Shown in pieces: positions 1 to 13,700 of a DNA stretch of 64,000 bases. Source of the stretch: Terebella lapidaria (lineage: Eukaryota; Annelida; Polychaeta; Terebellida; Terebellidae); assembly GCA_949152475.1 (NCBI GenBank), contig OX424560.1, positions 19,779,106-19,843,105 on the forward strand. The letters are read 5' to 3'. The notes under the pieces are model-generated. The model was given only the letters and a program-made list of their open reading frames with translations. It made no database searches and had not been told where the DNA came from. Both the position numbers and the translations under genes were made by a program. Position 1 is the stretch's first letter. Every line of letters starts with the position of its first letter.

Positions 1-903
1 ACCTTTTTTTGTCGAAAAATGACCAATTCTGGACTTGATGGCCATTTTCTCAAAAACTGTCTGATCAGTTTTGAGATTTTTGTTTTAAAACATTCCCCTC
101 ATGTACCTCTATGATGTGTATAAGTTTCGTTGCCCTTGAATTGCCGGTCTGCGTGTGGCGGCCATTTTGATTTTTTGACGGGTCGGCGAAAAAAAATTTT
201 TTTGTCCCAAATCAAGTCACTATTCGTTTTGAGCCATTTCCAGCAAAAAAAAAAAAATTTTTTTTTGGCCATTGAAAAATTTTTTGGACTTAGAAAATTT
301 CACCCAATTTTCCTTCATAATGGGAGCTGTGCAGAGTAAACTCATAGAACACTTGAAGATAGAGCCTAAGTAATGGCACATTCAAATGGGAAACCATATA
401 TTGCGGTTTGAGTGATGACCTTGAATTTGACCTTCAATGACCTTGGAAGGTCAAAACGACCTTTTTTTGTCGAAAAATGACCAATTCTGGACTTGATGGC
501 CATTTTCTCAAAAACTGTGTGATCAGTTTCGAGATTTTTGTTTTAAAACATTCCCCTCATGTACCTCTATGACGTGTATAAGTTTAGTTACCCTTGAATC
601 GCCTGTCTGCGTGTGGCGGCCATTTTAAATTTTTGACGGGTCAGCAAAAAAAATTTTTTTTGTCCAAAATCAAGTCACTATTCGTTTTGAGCCATTTCCA
701 GCAAAAAAAAAAAAAAAAAATTTTTTTGGCCATTGAGAAATTTTTTGGACTTAGAAAATTTCACCCAATTTTTCCTTCATAATGGGAGCTGTGTGGAGTA
801 AACTCATAGAAGACTTCAAAATAGAGCCTAAGTATTGGCACATTCAAATGGGAAATCATATAATGCGGTTTGAGTGATGACCTTGAATTTGACCTTCAAT
901 GAC
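1..903 (-). repeat. 458-bp tandem units of the GGTTACCGG-ended dispersed family (partial copy)
   Basis: Two tandem units with a 458-bp period: the motif GTCGAAAAATGACC recurs at 11 and 469. Each unit has a long A-tract/T-tract, a 'GGCGGCCATTTT' stretch and paired 'TGACCTTGAATTTGACCTT' sequence. The same units with a 456-bp period lie inside the complete copy at 29425-31298, in the same orientation. This copy runs off the window start, is interrupted by a SINE at 904, and resumes at 1248. No gene is seen in it. Confidence 0.8.
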
Positions 904-1241
904 GGCCTTGTAGCGCATGACACACCGGTACCCGTAAGATCACCGAAGTTAAGCAACGCTAGGCGTGGGTAATACATGGATGGGTGACCCTGTTTGTGCA
1001 TTCACCTGCGCTGCTGTATGCTGTTCACCCAAACAGTATAATTGGGCACCTGGCAATAGACAGAGATGGCAATTGTGTATGCACAGTTTCCCTGCGCCAA
1101 ATAATGGCTGCACATGGAGCTGTATGCCTCCCAGGAGGTTGAGTATGTGTCGGAGTGAACAGGTCTGCCGGGATAATAATTGTGCAGTCAGAGAGACCGA
1201 CTTGAGTTGGTGATCCTAGACTATAAAATGCTCATTATTAT
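904..1241 (+). mobile_element. SINE with a 5S rRNA-derived head (SINE3 type)
   Basis: The first ~90 bp read like the 5' part of a 5S rRNA, including CACCGAAGTTAAGCAACG and CATGGATGGGTGACC, which correspond to the internal control region bound by TFIIIA/TFIIIC. The following ~250 bp are unrelated to 5S, and the end is a short ATTATT-like tail. The element is bounded by AATGAC at 898-903 and 1242-1247. Removing it restores the CAATGACCTTGGAAGG sequence of the host repeat. This is a 5S-headed SINE, moved in trans by a LINE; it has no coding capacity. The tail family is not recognised. Confidence 0.85.
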
Positions 1242-1247
1242 AATGAC

Positions 1248-1480
1248 CTTGGAAGGTCAAAAACGATGAAATTTGTCTTTGGTGGCCATTTTGTCTAAAT
1301 CTATTCAGACAGTTTTTCTCAAAATCATGTATAAGATTCTCTTTATGTACCTTTGTGATGTGTAATTTGATTTCGTACTATAGTCCATACAGAAAATGTG
1401 TTTCCAGCAACATTTACGAACATTTTTTGACAATTAGAGTTCAAGATCAGTGTAACAATGTATATGTTGGAAAATCAATA
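1248..1480 (-). repeat. Continuation of the 458-bp repeat beyond the SINE
   Basis: Sequence after the SINE resumes the host repeat (CTTGGAAGGTCAAA, GGTGGCCATTTTG, TTATGTACCTTTGTGATG) but is more diverged, fading out near 1480. No terminal hairpin of the family is seen here. Confidence 0.6.
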
Positions 1481-3451
1481 CTCTGCGTTTCTCATGATTG
1501 CCGGTAAGCTACAGCACCCTTGGTGCTATGTTTTTGCAGTTAGCAGTTTTTGCGAACTGTTCATGTTGTGCTCTGTTGTGGCTTGTTTTTTTTACGTTCA
1601 ATTTTTGTTTGCACGTTTTGTGTGAATGCAAATGTTTTTTTATCGACAAATCTCGATGTTTTTGTATCCCTGTTGATCAAAGTTTTACCATTTTTACACT
1701 GCAACCGAATGAAACTATTCCAATGCCGTTGAATAATTTCTTGCAGGAAGTACCACTTAAATCATGAGGGATCACGGTACGATAATTACTCTGAAATAAT
1801 TGCGACAAAATAGCTTCTGACCTAATTTCTTCACTCATATACATTATAAACTGTACAAAATTAGATATCTCTTAACATCACACTATATATGTCACTTAAT
1901 ATACAAGGCCATGCAAAGCTTCATGCTTCTAATAATAATTATTCTCCTCTCACTATTCACTAATAAAAACAGGAAATGCGTCTATAAATACCGGTATAAT
2001 CCATATTTATGATCAATGTACTGTGGGCTGTGGGTTTCTCTTTGAGAAATTTCAATTCATTCTGCTTGACAACTTCAACTTTTAGCTTGGTCTCATTTGG
2101 TTAGAATCTGTATATACATGATATATACATATACATGATATATGTATATCGAATTACACAAGTTTGTGACAACAGTTTTGTAGAAGCAGGGTGTTCCTTT
2201 GCTTGGCCTTTACCTCTCGTGCCCAATGTAACATAAGATATTACCGTATCATTTAAGAGTCTGATTTAGTAAATTCAGTATTGTTTTAAATGTTTAATTC
2301 TGTGAATCGATGTCAGCTGTCCAAACTTACTTATCCAAGACTCACATTTTGATTTCGCATCTAGGTACACAATGTATTTATGTCCTGTATATAACAAATG
2401 TTGTATGTGTTGTATCTGAATCGAGGAAAAATGGTATCAATTTTTGATCGTTTAATATTACATTTTGTCTTTGCTAACAAAAACAAGAGTTTGATATTGA
2501 TTTTTGTACACTTTCGTCATTTCTGATCAACATGATCAATCAACAGTCGCCAAAGAAGGAACCATAAAGGGTATTCTTTTCATCAGTATTCAGCTTATAT
2601 TATAGGGCTATATGTATCGGCATATATTAGTATATGTTCGTGAAAATTCTTATGTTTTAGATATATACATATGTATTTTATATACCATCATAGATTTAAA
2701 CACGGGAATTATTCAGCGTTTATTTACCGACATTTTATCTACATCTACATGTATGCAGAAAAAAAATGGCTACAAAGTCTATGAGCCTATCATGGAGTTA
2801 TAAATTATCATTCTGTACTGTGAGTTGGAAGGGAAACTGATTTTCTGATAAATCTAGATGCAACATTCAAGATAAGAATCAGATTATTACGAACCCAGTG
2901 CTTACTCATCAGTCATCATTGTACAAATGAAAAATTGATGTGATTGTCATCCGTAGCTTTTCGTGATTTGTAGAGACTGATTTGAACTTGTGTAGTTGGT
3001 TGCGATATTGTATATATATGTGTACAGTAGTTGTTGAATACTTTATGTTAAGCTAGATTCACTGATCAATGTACCACATGAAGTATATATTTAGGAATAC
3101 CTTAATTCAAAATAAAGCCAATTGATCATTCAAAAATACATTTCACCTGCACTATGTTTATTATTTTAGTAACATGTCTAGCGTACCTTGTTGTACCTGT
3201 TTATTTCAGAAAGTATTCTTGAGTGTCGATGTTATCTTGCGAAGTATTTATTGAACTTGAATGAATTTTGACGTAAAATTACATGCCAGAATGGAAAGAG
3301 AATGCAATTAGGCAATAAGAATAATTATATCGATACACATTACATGGTGATCCAAAGTGAAGTATACTATGTACATACATTCTGAGTATATTTGACGGCA
3401 ATTACACATCTATAGAAGTTAACTTATGATGATCCATTTGCCTTCCGACAG
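1481..3451. other. AT-rich sequence upstream of the first visible SOAT exon
   Basis: No coding exon, RNA gene or recognisable repeat is seen. The missing N-terminal SOAT exons would be expected upstream of 3452, so part of this stretch may be intron, but no exon encoding the family's N-terminal region was recognised. Confidence 0.4.
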
Positions 3452-6400
3452 CCGAAGACGAGGGGAGTTGGCTGACAAGGAATTCATACCGAGAAGCTCC
3501 GTACTCACGTATGTGAAAACTTGATGCTGACTTTTAAAAAGTCAATTTTTATTTACATTGCAAACTGGTAGGAAAAAATCATTGTTCATGAACCTCCACA
3601 AGAATCATACTTCTGCCTGTTTCTGATTTATGATTGAGTAACATATCTGTTATTGAAAGTCGCAAAAATAATTGAACGTGAATCTGAAAATGTCTAAGCG
3701 TACAATTTCCTTCTTCTACAGAGAACTTCTTGAGATCAACCACATCAGAACAATCTACCACATCTTTGTGGCCATCTTGATCGTCTTCAGTCTGAACACG
3801 ATTGTGTGCGACTTCATGGATAAGGGGAAGTAAGTGACCGTTCAAATCAATTCTTATATCCATGAAATTATAAATACTCTCTTGTTGTTTGTAGACTGTT
3901 TGCAAAGTCAATGCACATAGCATCTACCTCATGGCAAAAATGTGATAAAATACCATGGTGAAACCCAAATAACATCTTCAGAAATATAATGATAACTTGA
4001 ATGTGCACTATCCCTGAGTACATCACTATATCTATGTTTAAATTGCTTGAAAGTAGCACGAATTACAGCAAGATTTGCATGTACTTGAGCTGCGAAAGTA
4101 TTCAGTGCTTATCCTGTATATTTCCAGGATCGTGACGGACTTTGAGCTAATTCTGTGGACGTTCGGAGACTTCCCCACGGTGATGTGGCTATGGTTTTGT
4201 ATGCTGCTCAGTACCATACTCATCGTGTACCCCATGTTCAACTACTGGGCGTCCAACCGAAAACTGGGACCAGCTTGTGAGTTGTTTGCAGAATACCGAA
4301 TATATAGAAGTTCCTTTCAGTCAAGTGAATACTGAGTATGTAAAATATGGATAAAAAGTAAACAACTTTGGTAGAAATGTGTCATTAAATGAGATAATGA
4401 TCTCAAACAATATTGACTTTATATGTCATATATAAAAGTTAAAATCTGTTTGGAAAATGTTTTACAAATTTCAGATTAGTCCGACTTAATGGTTTGAATG
4501 AGAGATTGGCTCAAATTTATTCACAATAAGTAGACCGATTTGATCCCTTCATTCACAGACTGGCTGGATTACCTGTGGCTGGCGATGTACATTGTCTATC
4601 AGGTCACCTTCCTGGCCATACCCATCAAAGTCCTCCGAGACAGCTCTCTACCCCCAGCCTCCTCTGTCGTCATAGTAACGGAACAGGTTTGTTTCCGTCA
4701 TGTTGGACTATTTTCATGAAAGATTTGCTTTGCCCTAGCTCGATCAATGTTATAAATGATGAAAAATGAGACAAGTTTTGAGTTTCATATCTAAAGATGT
4801 AAGAATAATGTCTTTCTATTTCAGACGAGGATGTTGATGAAAGTTCATGCTTTTGTCAGAGAAAATATTCCCAAAGCGATCAACCTCAAGAAGGCCAAAT
4901 GTAAGTGATATCACCATCCATAATAATATACAAACTATGGTGAAAATTTGAGAGAATGTCCCATAAAATGTTTTCACACATTAGGAATCTGTTAAGACAA
5001 AGTTGAACCCCCATGACCTTTGGATTTACAGCCACAGATGAGGACTCTGTCGCGTGTCCGGATTTCTCAAAATACCTATACTTCCTGTTTGCTCCAACAC
5101 TGGTCTACAGGGACAACTACCCTCGGTAAGTGTTCATAGTACTCTTACGCTCATAGCGCTTTTACGCTCATAGCATTCATGCACACTTGATGTATCTGTT
5201 GAATCAAATAAATTATGTCAAATAGCATACCGTAAAAGCTAAAATCAGAGTATATTTTGCTGCATAGTATATCCAAAGAAGTTACCTATATCAGTATTTT
5301 GTTTGTGGCTGTATGTTCTTTCAGTTTCAACATAGAAACAAAAGCAAAAACAACTTGTCGTATTCGTTGCCAATACACATGACCGAATGAAAATATTAAC
5401 GCCATTAATCTTCTCTATGTACACAGCTCGACAAATCCAGTCAAGTGGGGGTACGTTCTGAGTAACTTTGCCCAGGTGCTCGCCTGCCTGTTCTACATGT
5501 ACTACATCTTTGAGCGGTTCTGCGTCCCAGTCTTCTCAAACTTTGGTGTAGACGACTTCTCCGCGCGTCGCCTCATCATTGCCGTCTTCAGCTGCATGCT
5601 GCCTGGCACCTTGGTGCTCTTCATTGGTCAGTTCATGACCGGGATACTTGTAGCATATCCTGGTCTTTTCGATCGATTAAACTGTTTTTGGTGGAAAGTT
5701 TATGAATGTAAAGAGATGAAGCACGATTGTTGTCTTGAATCACTCATTAATCCTTTTCCAATCGAAGTTTTCATGCGTCTCAACAATTGGGGACTTACAT
5801 TGCTTCTTAGTATACCGTATTTATTCATTTAGTTCGAATAATTGAAAATAATTAAATTTTGAAATGTTCGAATTATTAGATTCGCGATAAAATCACCCCT
5901 CAAAACAGAAAAACCAATAACCCAGAATCGGCGAACGGGCAGACACGAAAGTTGACAGATGCTGCTATGACCAATGATGCTTTGAACTAGGGCCCTGCAC
6001 GATTAATAGGTTAACCGCACACGGTTACCATGTTTGAAATAACTTCGAATAATCGGATGCTAAATCGCCGGCTTATTGTCATTTCTAACCTAACATTGAT
6101 ACTTGATTTCTGTGATTTTACACGCACACTCGAGTCTTTTTTGCCGGAAAACGTCCGCGCTTTACAGTTTACTTCTGTACAGAATCCAATGACGTCATTG
6201 ACTATTGTTCACCTAATTGACATAATCGCAAATACTGCCACCTGGCGAATGATATCACTAATAGTTCATTCCGTAGTGCTGCCGCCTGGTGAGTTGTAAG
6301 TTTTGGCAGCTGACAAGTTGATTTCGTTCGTTGTCTCAATCAAAAATTTTGATCGTAAATTTGCGTGTTTGAACTAATATAGTCAATTTAAAATTATTAT

Positions 6401-8006
6401 CTTGAATCATTTTTGGTGTTCGAATTATTAGAGTGTTAGAACTAATTGAATAAATACGGTAACATGATAGTTGTTCAATGTGAACTTAGTTTCAAGAGGT
6501 CAAGTGCCCAAGAAGTACAATTGCAGCATTTTAAAAATTTGCATCTCGAGTGTATGATTAATATGATAAGACCACTCAATCAAGCCAAGTCTATCGAGTG
6601 TGTAATTTTTCTGCTCATTTTTTTCCAGGTTTCTTCTCCATCCTACACTCTTGGCTGAATGCGTTTGCGGAAATGTTGCGGTTCGCAGATCGTCTGTTCT
6701 ACAAGGTAGAGGCAATACTCATTATGCTCTTGACATAGCTTGAAGATACATGTAACTGTTTGGTTCGAAAATGGCTCGAGTTGTAACTGTAAATGTACTA
6801 GTGTTTTAGATTGTAAGAAATATTTGTGGCTGACTTTTACATTTTTATTTGTACAGGATTGGTGGAATTCTTCAAATTTCTCCAGTTACTACCGCACGTG
6901 GAATGTGGTGGTCCACGATTGGCTGTATTCCTATGTATACAAAGACATCTATAAGGTACATATTTTGTGTAATTTTTGGGCAAAATATATAACATGACCA
7001 TGTCGTAAAAACTTCAATCAAGCAACATACAAGTCCAGTCTAAGCTATTTGTACGCTTTGAATCATTTGTGATTTTTGAGGAAAATCATGCTTGTAATGT
7101 AATTTGCTCCTGTTTTGATGGTTACAGATTGCACCAACAGCGAATCGAGCTGCAGCAATGGCGTCTGTCTTCATTCTTTCGGCCGTCTTTCACGAGTACA
7201 TTCTTGCCGTTTCGTTTGGTTTCTTCTACCCCGTCCTGTTCCTGATGTTTGCCGGTGTCGGCTGTAAGTGAATAGTACATTATAACCTTGATTTGATAAT
7301 TGGGGAATGTAAGAACATGTAGAAACCATGAACTGAACTGAATTTGTAATTCATGTTTCATGTTCATCTCAATGCTATTGAGAAAAAAAAGATTAATGAT
7401 TAACAGTAATCCAACAATAGTTCATTCATTTAGAAAATTCAATTCAAGAAGTTAAAAGTAAAGCCTGTAGAACCACTTATAATTGACTACACATAAGCTT
7501 CATCAAGTTACCTGTAATGATATTATCTCTGCCGTTTCAGTTGCTTTCATCTTCATCCCCCACAAGGGAGCCCCAAGAAGTGGCAATGTGTTTATGTGGG
7601 TGGCGTTGTTTATCGGCAATGGCCTGCTCATGTGTCTGTACAGTATGGAGTGGTATGCGCGACAGAATTGTCCACCCATCTCGGTGAGTAGGGGGTTTTC
7701 TTGACGTTGTTGTGAGTTAGCAGGTGGATTTTGAATGCTTACATCACAAACAATATATATTCATTATTGCAACTTTGTGTTCATGCGATAAGATGTGATA
7801 GGCCGGTTAGCATCAAAAGAATAAAACAATATCAAAATCCAATAAAATGATTAGAAGAAAACAATCGAATAAATTCCACACTAAGATAAATTGCATTCCT
7901 AAAAAAATATTTTCATTTCCAGGAAAATCCGATCCTTGACTATCTGTGTCCTCGGTCTTGGTCATGTGACTTCAGTACACAGTCTGCCGTCATGGCTACC
8001 AACTAA
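3452..8006 (+). CDS. SOAT: Sterol O-acyltransferase (ACAT), 12 C-terminal exons
   Basis: ER-membrane MBOAT enzyme that esterifies sterols with long-chain acyl-CoA. Exons: 3452-3508, 3722-3829, 4128-4276, 4559-4686, 4825-4900, 5032-5125, 5427-5626, 6629-6705, 6857-6955, 7128-7263, 7541-7683, 7923-8006. All have GT-AG introns and compatible phases, giving 449 residues. Landmarks in order: [42 protein letters not shown]; the family motif FYKDWWN, split by the intron after Lys; the [14 protein letters not shown] block; [10 protein letters not shown] with the catalytic His; and a PRSWSC C-terminus. The human proteins are about 520-550 residues, so roughly 100 N-terminal residues are absent; the first exon starts mid-codon behind an acceptor (CCTTCCGACAG), so the start lies upstream. 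The tail after PRSWSC is about 12 residues longer than in vertebrates. A single SOAT gene ancestral to SOAT1/SOAT2 is likely. The sixth intron boundary and all others follow consensus. Confidence 0.96.
5814..6460. mobile_element. MITE with ACCGTATTTATTCA inverted ends, in SOAT intron 7
   Basis: The intron 5627-6628 contains ACCGTATTTATTCATTTAG at its left edge and the inverted match CTAATTGAATAAATACGGT at its right edge. TTCGAATTATTAG motifs recur inside both arms in opposite orientation. Flanking TA dinucleotides fit a TA target duplication. There is no transposase. This is a non-autonomous DNA element of about 650 bp; its superfamily is not certain. Confidence 0.7.
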
Positions 8007-9910
8007 CGGACCAAAGCAAATACTTTATCGCCAGTCGATGACCCAAGGTGCAATACATATTGACACGCCATGGATGTGTCGAATTTTACAGTCCTTGAAC
8101 AAATTGGAATGCAATGTAAATTTGCACAATCATGTCTTTGTGTGGAAATTTTTTTATTTCAAAATATTCATGAATTTGAAGATGTAACATTAAGTCTGTT
8201 CATGTAAAATTTTGTGTATTTTGAATGTGGTACTTACAGATTTATCAGCATTTTCCCCCAAATAGTTTATGCTGTTCAGTGGAATTTGTTCAATGGGTAA
8301 TCATATAGTCCTTGAAGTAATGAAGGTACTTTAACATTTTCATTGTACACGAAATATTGTTTATGTAAACAGCATGAATAATACAAAATGAATTCATGAA
8401 TTCTCATAGAAGAATAGCTTTGTTATACTATAGTTTGTATCCTGGCTATTATCCACATTGAAATATTTTTTAGAGTAGGTTTCGTGTTTAGAATTATCTG
8501 CATTATCAGTATTTGATTTTCAAACTCAAATATATTTATGCACAGCATGTTTGCAACACAGAAAGTATTGTATTTGGCATTCCAATTGCTTGGTTTATCT
8601 TGATTATATGGATGATTAAACAGATTTCAAAGCCAAAACAGAAATTTGTATTAATGTATGAATCATGTGAGTGGTGATCAGTTGTTAAAAATGCTGTAAA
8701 ACTGCAAAGCTTCTTTCTCGTAACGGCTTTGACAAATTTGGGGTGAGGCATTGCATTGTCGACAAATATGTTTATAGTATTAATATGGTCGTGGCCATAC
8801 TGTAATGCCAAAGTCAATATTTGTCGCAACTGGAATCGGGGATGGTGGTGGTTATATTACAAACTGTGATCATTCAAAGATCGATATATTTACAAGTACA
8901 TGTATATATAAGAAAAACCTGCTGTGTATTGTAATGTACATGGACTTCAGTTAATTTTCCACGGATATTTTGTAGAATCTTTGCTTTTTGCAGTTGACTA
9001 TTAAGTTCTTCTTTTTGGGGTTGAGTTCTTCTTTCAATAAACAGCATCTTGTATTCATAAAAATGTTTGTATATATAAAAGCATAATTTTCTATGATCAG
9101 GTACATGTTTTTGGAAGATGGCAAAGCCATTATATGCAAATACATTGGTTTCCAGCTTTCATGTGTTATATTGCTATAGCTGTGCAAATACCGTACATGT
9201 ATGTTAGATTTGGGTGTAGCACTGACAAACTTGGTGAGCTACTGCAGTAAATAGTCGGGATTTGTGCCAAAATATTTTAGTAACCCTTCTCAAATTATGG
9301 TCGTTTTGATGCAGAAAAAATAATAGATGCATTGTATTTAACGTTTTATACTTTTCTAAGTTACAGATTTATATGTGATATTCGATTCTTGTTCTGGATT
9401 TGTGGAAAATATGTGAACAAAGCTAGATTTTTTCTCGTATTGTAGACATGGAAAATGTAAATTTGTGAAATTAAATACTTGTCTGCTAGATTCATACATA
9501 TATAGTACATTTACTTGGTTGATTTTGGTTTTGTTTTTTTTATTTTCTTCAAATAGAAAAACAATACTTTTCTTCTTATTGATGGCTGTTATAGTAACCA
9601 GGTATATATAGATTTTAGGAATTATCACTAGTTTAGGATCTGCTGTTGTTTATTTTGTAGGCAGGGGTCGTTATGATAATAAAATGTAGCTCAGATGTCC
9701 TCATGGAAATGAAGAATTTACTGAAACAAAAACGTTATGACAGTATTGTTTTTGCGTGTCATTATGCACCCGTCATAATGTTTTCATCACTGTAACAGAA
9801 ATGAACGTGCTTTGGATGTATTTTACAAATTCAATCAGTAATTGATTTGTACATAAATGAGATGAACTATATTGTAATGTAAAAAATAAAACAGTATATT
9901 TGCACTTAGC
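8007..9910 (+). other. Probable SOAT 3' UTR
   Basis: AT-rich, non-coding sequence directly after the SOAT stop codon. The first strong cluster of poly(A) signals that would end a transcript is at 9885-9890, implying a 3' UTR of about 1.9 kb. A shorter form could use the AATAAA near 9038. The extent is inferred, not shown. Confidence 0.45.
9885..9890 (+). terminator. Candidate poly(A) signal for SOAT
   Basis: Canonical AATAAA within AAAAAATAAAACAG. It is the last strong signal before a repeat-poor intergenic stretch. Assignment to SOAT is by position only. Confidence 0.4.
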
Positions 9911-10559
9911 TGGTTCTGAATCCTGACAGACCTATGATATGATTTCATCCATGTCTTTACATTTCATTTATTTTTGATAGTAATCAGACTACAGATAATA
10001 ATAATAATATAATCATTTTGCTTTCAATGGAAGAGATACAACTTAGATATCAACGATAAATAAGAATGTGTAGGATACAACTGGACTTTTAAAAAGGTGA
10101 AAAAAGCATTAAAGTATAATACAAAAAAAGTCATTACTTGTAATATTGATAAAAATCATTGTTCTTATTGAAAACAAATATTTCCAAGCAAAAAAAGTTG
10201 GGAAACATTATTTAGTAGGGGAAACCATGGGTGTATTTGTCACTGCCAAGTTGTTTTGAGGAAAATGGGATATGTTAGTATAAAATAGCTTCATTTGATT
10301 AATGCTCAAAGTCCTGGTTATATTACACAGTACAACATACTTTCCAGTAAATAGTTCTACATATGCATTCTGCTATTTTAAAACACAAGACTATTAAATT
10401 TGCGATACATGGGTGTTTTGTCAGGGCTACATATTACCCTCAAATGTCTCCTATATTCAAGCAATGAGAGGGGTGATGTGACATCGTCGTATGTTAGTAT
10501 GAAACAACACAAAGGGTGTGAATTTGTTCAGAATGTCGCTTCTTCTGAAAAAGACTCAT

Positions 10560-10729
10560 ATACTCTGATTTTTAGGATTCGTTCACACTGTTATTTGCTG
10601 ATATCTTCGCGATGCTGAATAGTAGCATGCCTGACTTCCAGATGAAGTATGCCAAGTTTATAACACGAGACTATTCAGCATCGCGAAGGTATCAGCGAAA
10701 AACTGTAAACTAGTTAGAGAAATCAGTAT
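10560..10729. mobile_element. Short MITE with TTCGCGATGCTGAATAGT arms
   Basis: Inverted arms: ATACTCTGATTTTTAGG ... GCTGATATCTTCGCGATG on the left and CGCGAAGGTATCAGCG ... AAATCAGTAT on the right. About 60 bp pair, enclosing a ~50-bp loop. The same end sequences occur in the larger element at 28676-29216, so this is a deletion derivative of one family. Confidence 0.7.
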
Positions 10730-13700
10730 AGAACTGATCCTTAATCTGTTTTTCTTCCGAAATTTTTATACTCAATGGCCGATCCAGACATTTTGAGGTC
10801 GATGAAACATTCATTTCAAACGCGCAAGGCTGAGGTCAAGTTTGAGGTCACCATAAGATACACCGTATATGATTTCCCATATTTAATAAATACCTTGGCT
10901 ATCTCTAATGATTCGTTCGTGTACATATGGGCATTTACAATTGTTGGGCAGACATTCCAGTGAACTTGAGTTATGTATCATATATGACTTAATATATCCA
11001 CATAATATAAACCCAAGCTCCATCTTGACGTGCGTAGTGTCCAAGAATAAATTGGTGCATTTTTAGGGTTATTGTCAGTTTTTCTGTGTAAATAAGTTGG
11101 GCATTTCAAATGAGTTAGGCCTTGTCGGAAATATCCGATCTAAAAGGGAAAAGTAGATAGGCTAATAGCCCATACCATTTATTCATCTTTTATATTTGGA
11201 ATTGCACGCGGATGCTCTTAGCAAGTGAATAGACAATTAAACATACAATAAATACAACTTCCAAGGTCAACTGGTATAAAGTCTTTTACAATAGGTTGTT
11301 GCTCAAAATAGCATATAAAGGACGAAGAGTACATATCTTGAATGTTGTTCACATACGCCCAGCTGATGAAAACAAATGCAAGTTGAAAATTTGGTACGCT
11401 TATATCTTTCACCCTCCCCTCCCCCCACCCCCTCATGTGATCTTAATATGGGATATGTACTCGCGTATTGGCTGAAATAATAACCATCCACATATCTGTG
11501 GAGCTGTTACATATTAGGAGTGTTTTCTAACATTTTGAATAAAATGCGTGAAAAAATGGTATGAGTGCATAAAGGAAAGAAAACATGGATATTGGTGGGG
11601 GTAATTGTTAGGAAAATACTCGAGTTTCTTTTCAAAATGGCACCAGCTATATCGGTTAAATTTAGCGAAAGTTGTCCCTGAAATTGACCCCACTAGCTTT
11701 AAATTCGGCAAGAACAACCCTTGCTGACCAAAATATTCAAGGTCGTTTTTGCTGAGGTTTTTGCATTTTGACTGAATTTGCATCAATACGGATGCTTAGA
11801 CTGTACATCAATCCTTTCAAGAAAAAATCGTTCTGAAACTTTTAAAAATGACATGTCCCTACACTTGGTTGTAAATTACAAAATATACATAGACGGATAT
11901 ATACTTACTGATAATAATTTTTCAGCATTGTCGTATAAAAAATATGACAGCCGTTCGGCGATTGCAACCGAAGCAAAGTCTGTTCCGAACTTCAAAGAAT
12001 AATTCACATACGCTACGTTTTGTTCTATAAATTCAGTTTTTTTGTCTTTTATTTGCACTAGACGCAAAGGCAGCTAGCGCGGTATCTAGTATAGTTGACT
12101 AATAGTAGTAACAGGACGAAGACACGTGTTTTTTTCTCCCTTTCTTTCGTGCATGTCATAAATTTATAATTAAAACTCGATCGCGTTTCGAACATGTGTA
12201 TCTTATGCAATCGAAGACAAACACGAGCTCAAATAAAATCGTGTTTACTATTGTTAATGAGACTGCATGCTCGAGTTTGGGCCTTCCGGCTAAACTAATT
12301 TTTGGTAGTTACTGTTAATATTTACACATCGTTTAAATGATTGATCGGTGGCTATAGTAGTACATATTAATGGGTTTTATGTGGCTAAAGTTTGTGATTA
12401 AATATGACTTCGGTTGATATATGTTTGTGAGTATAATTCATCATTTGTCGAATTTTGGAAACTATACGTATGACCCTTTATTACAATATCACATCTTTAT
12501 TTATATTATTTTATGCAATAGTTTTTTTCTTAAACATACAGAGCAATATGATATATCATTATACCCCAGAATTACCGCATCATGTATATGATTTCCACGC
12601 ATTTGAAATTTCTTAAGCCCCATTAAAAATAGACTTGAAAACACTGTACCCCACAGAAAAAATACTAGGACTTATTCGGAGTCTTTGCAAATAAATAACC
12701 GCGCGGGAAAAATCTGTGACGAATTTCCCCGAGTACAACGAAGATTCACCCAAGTGCAAACAGAGGTTAAACCGTGGGGTCAACGCATCCAATTTTCCCT
12801 GTCCGATTTTCATCCAATATTGGATATTTTCGGCACTCGCGATGCAGGGAACACGGACAAAGCCCTAGGCAAGGGTGTTGCCCTTTTCTTGGCCACCAGT
12901 CATTGTATTCTCAACCCGTAGAATGGGGATTTAATAAGCACACGTGTCCATCAAGACCATGTCACGTTTTTATTGAAGACCGCCCATAATCGAGCCAATG
13001 ACTCCGGTAACCAACGCCTCGACCTTCCTGTGGAAACCTTTGAGGAATTCTATTGAAAAAACAAAATAGAAACAACGAAAGGTCTCTGGACTGAAATATA
13101 TTTGCAGTAAATGTAGTGACAAACTAAATAAGATATTTATCAAATACATTCTCAATTATTCTGGTAGCTAATACTGTCATGGGTGAAAGTTTAATAGTAC
13201 ATATCCATTTGCCCAAGCGGTCGTGAAATGATAGACTTTTAGAAGTAATGACGAATTGAACATATAAACCTTGGTGTCGACAAAATTTGATGCCAAAATT
13301 TTACAAACGTGTATATTTTGTATACTAAAAATACACCTATTTCATAAAAAAAAGCTTCGCCTTTATTCGCCTGATATTCATTTATTTAGGGTAGTATTAA
13401 TCCAACCTAGACACAGAACTCCCATTGAATTGCATGTTTATCAAGTGATTGTTCTTGGTAGGTGGAACACCAATTACCTGATATCGCGATGTTTTACTCA
13501 TTTAATAAAACATATTGACACGAAGACAATAGTCTATCATGCTATCAGTAAATCCGACTTTGGCGAAGCGTGTGCATTGTTAATTGTTACACCACCGTAC
13601 GCCTTTATAATTGCGACTATTTTGACTTGGGTATATTAAAAGCAACATATACTCATATACTCTTGAGAAGAGAAGGACTCTTGAAACTAAACAAATGTCA

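Noticed and set aside
904-1000. A functional 5S rRNA gene
   Set aside because: The match stops before the 3' third of 5S rRNA, no T-run terminator follows at the right distance, and flanking duplications show a SINE insertion.
13271-13639. A 122-codon protein-coding gene
   Set aside because: No recognisable domain, AT-driven composition, no splice or promoter context, and similar chance frames occur throughout.
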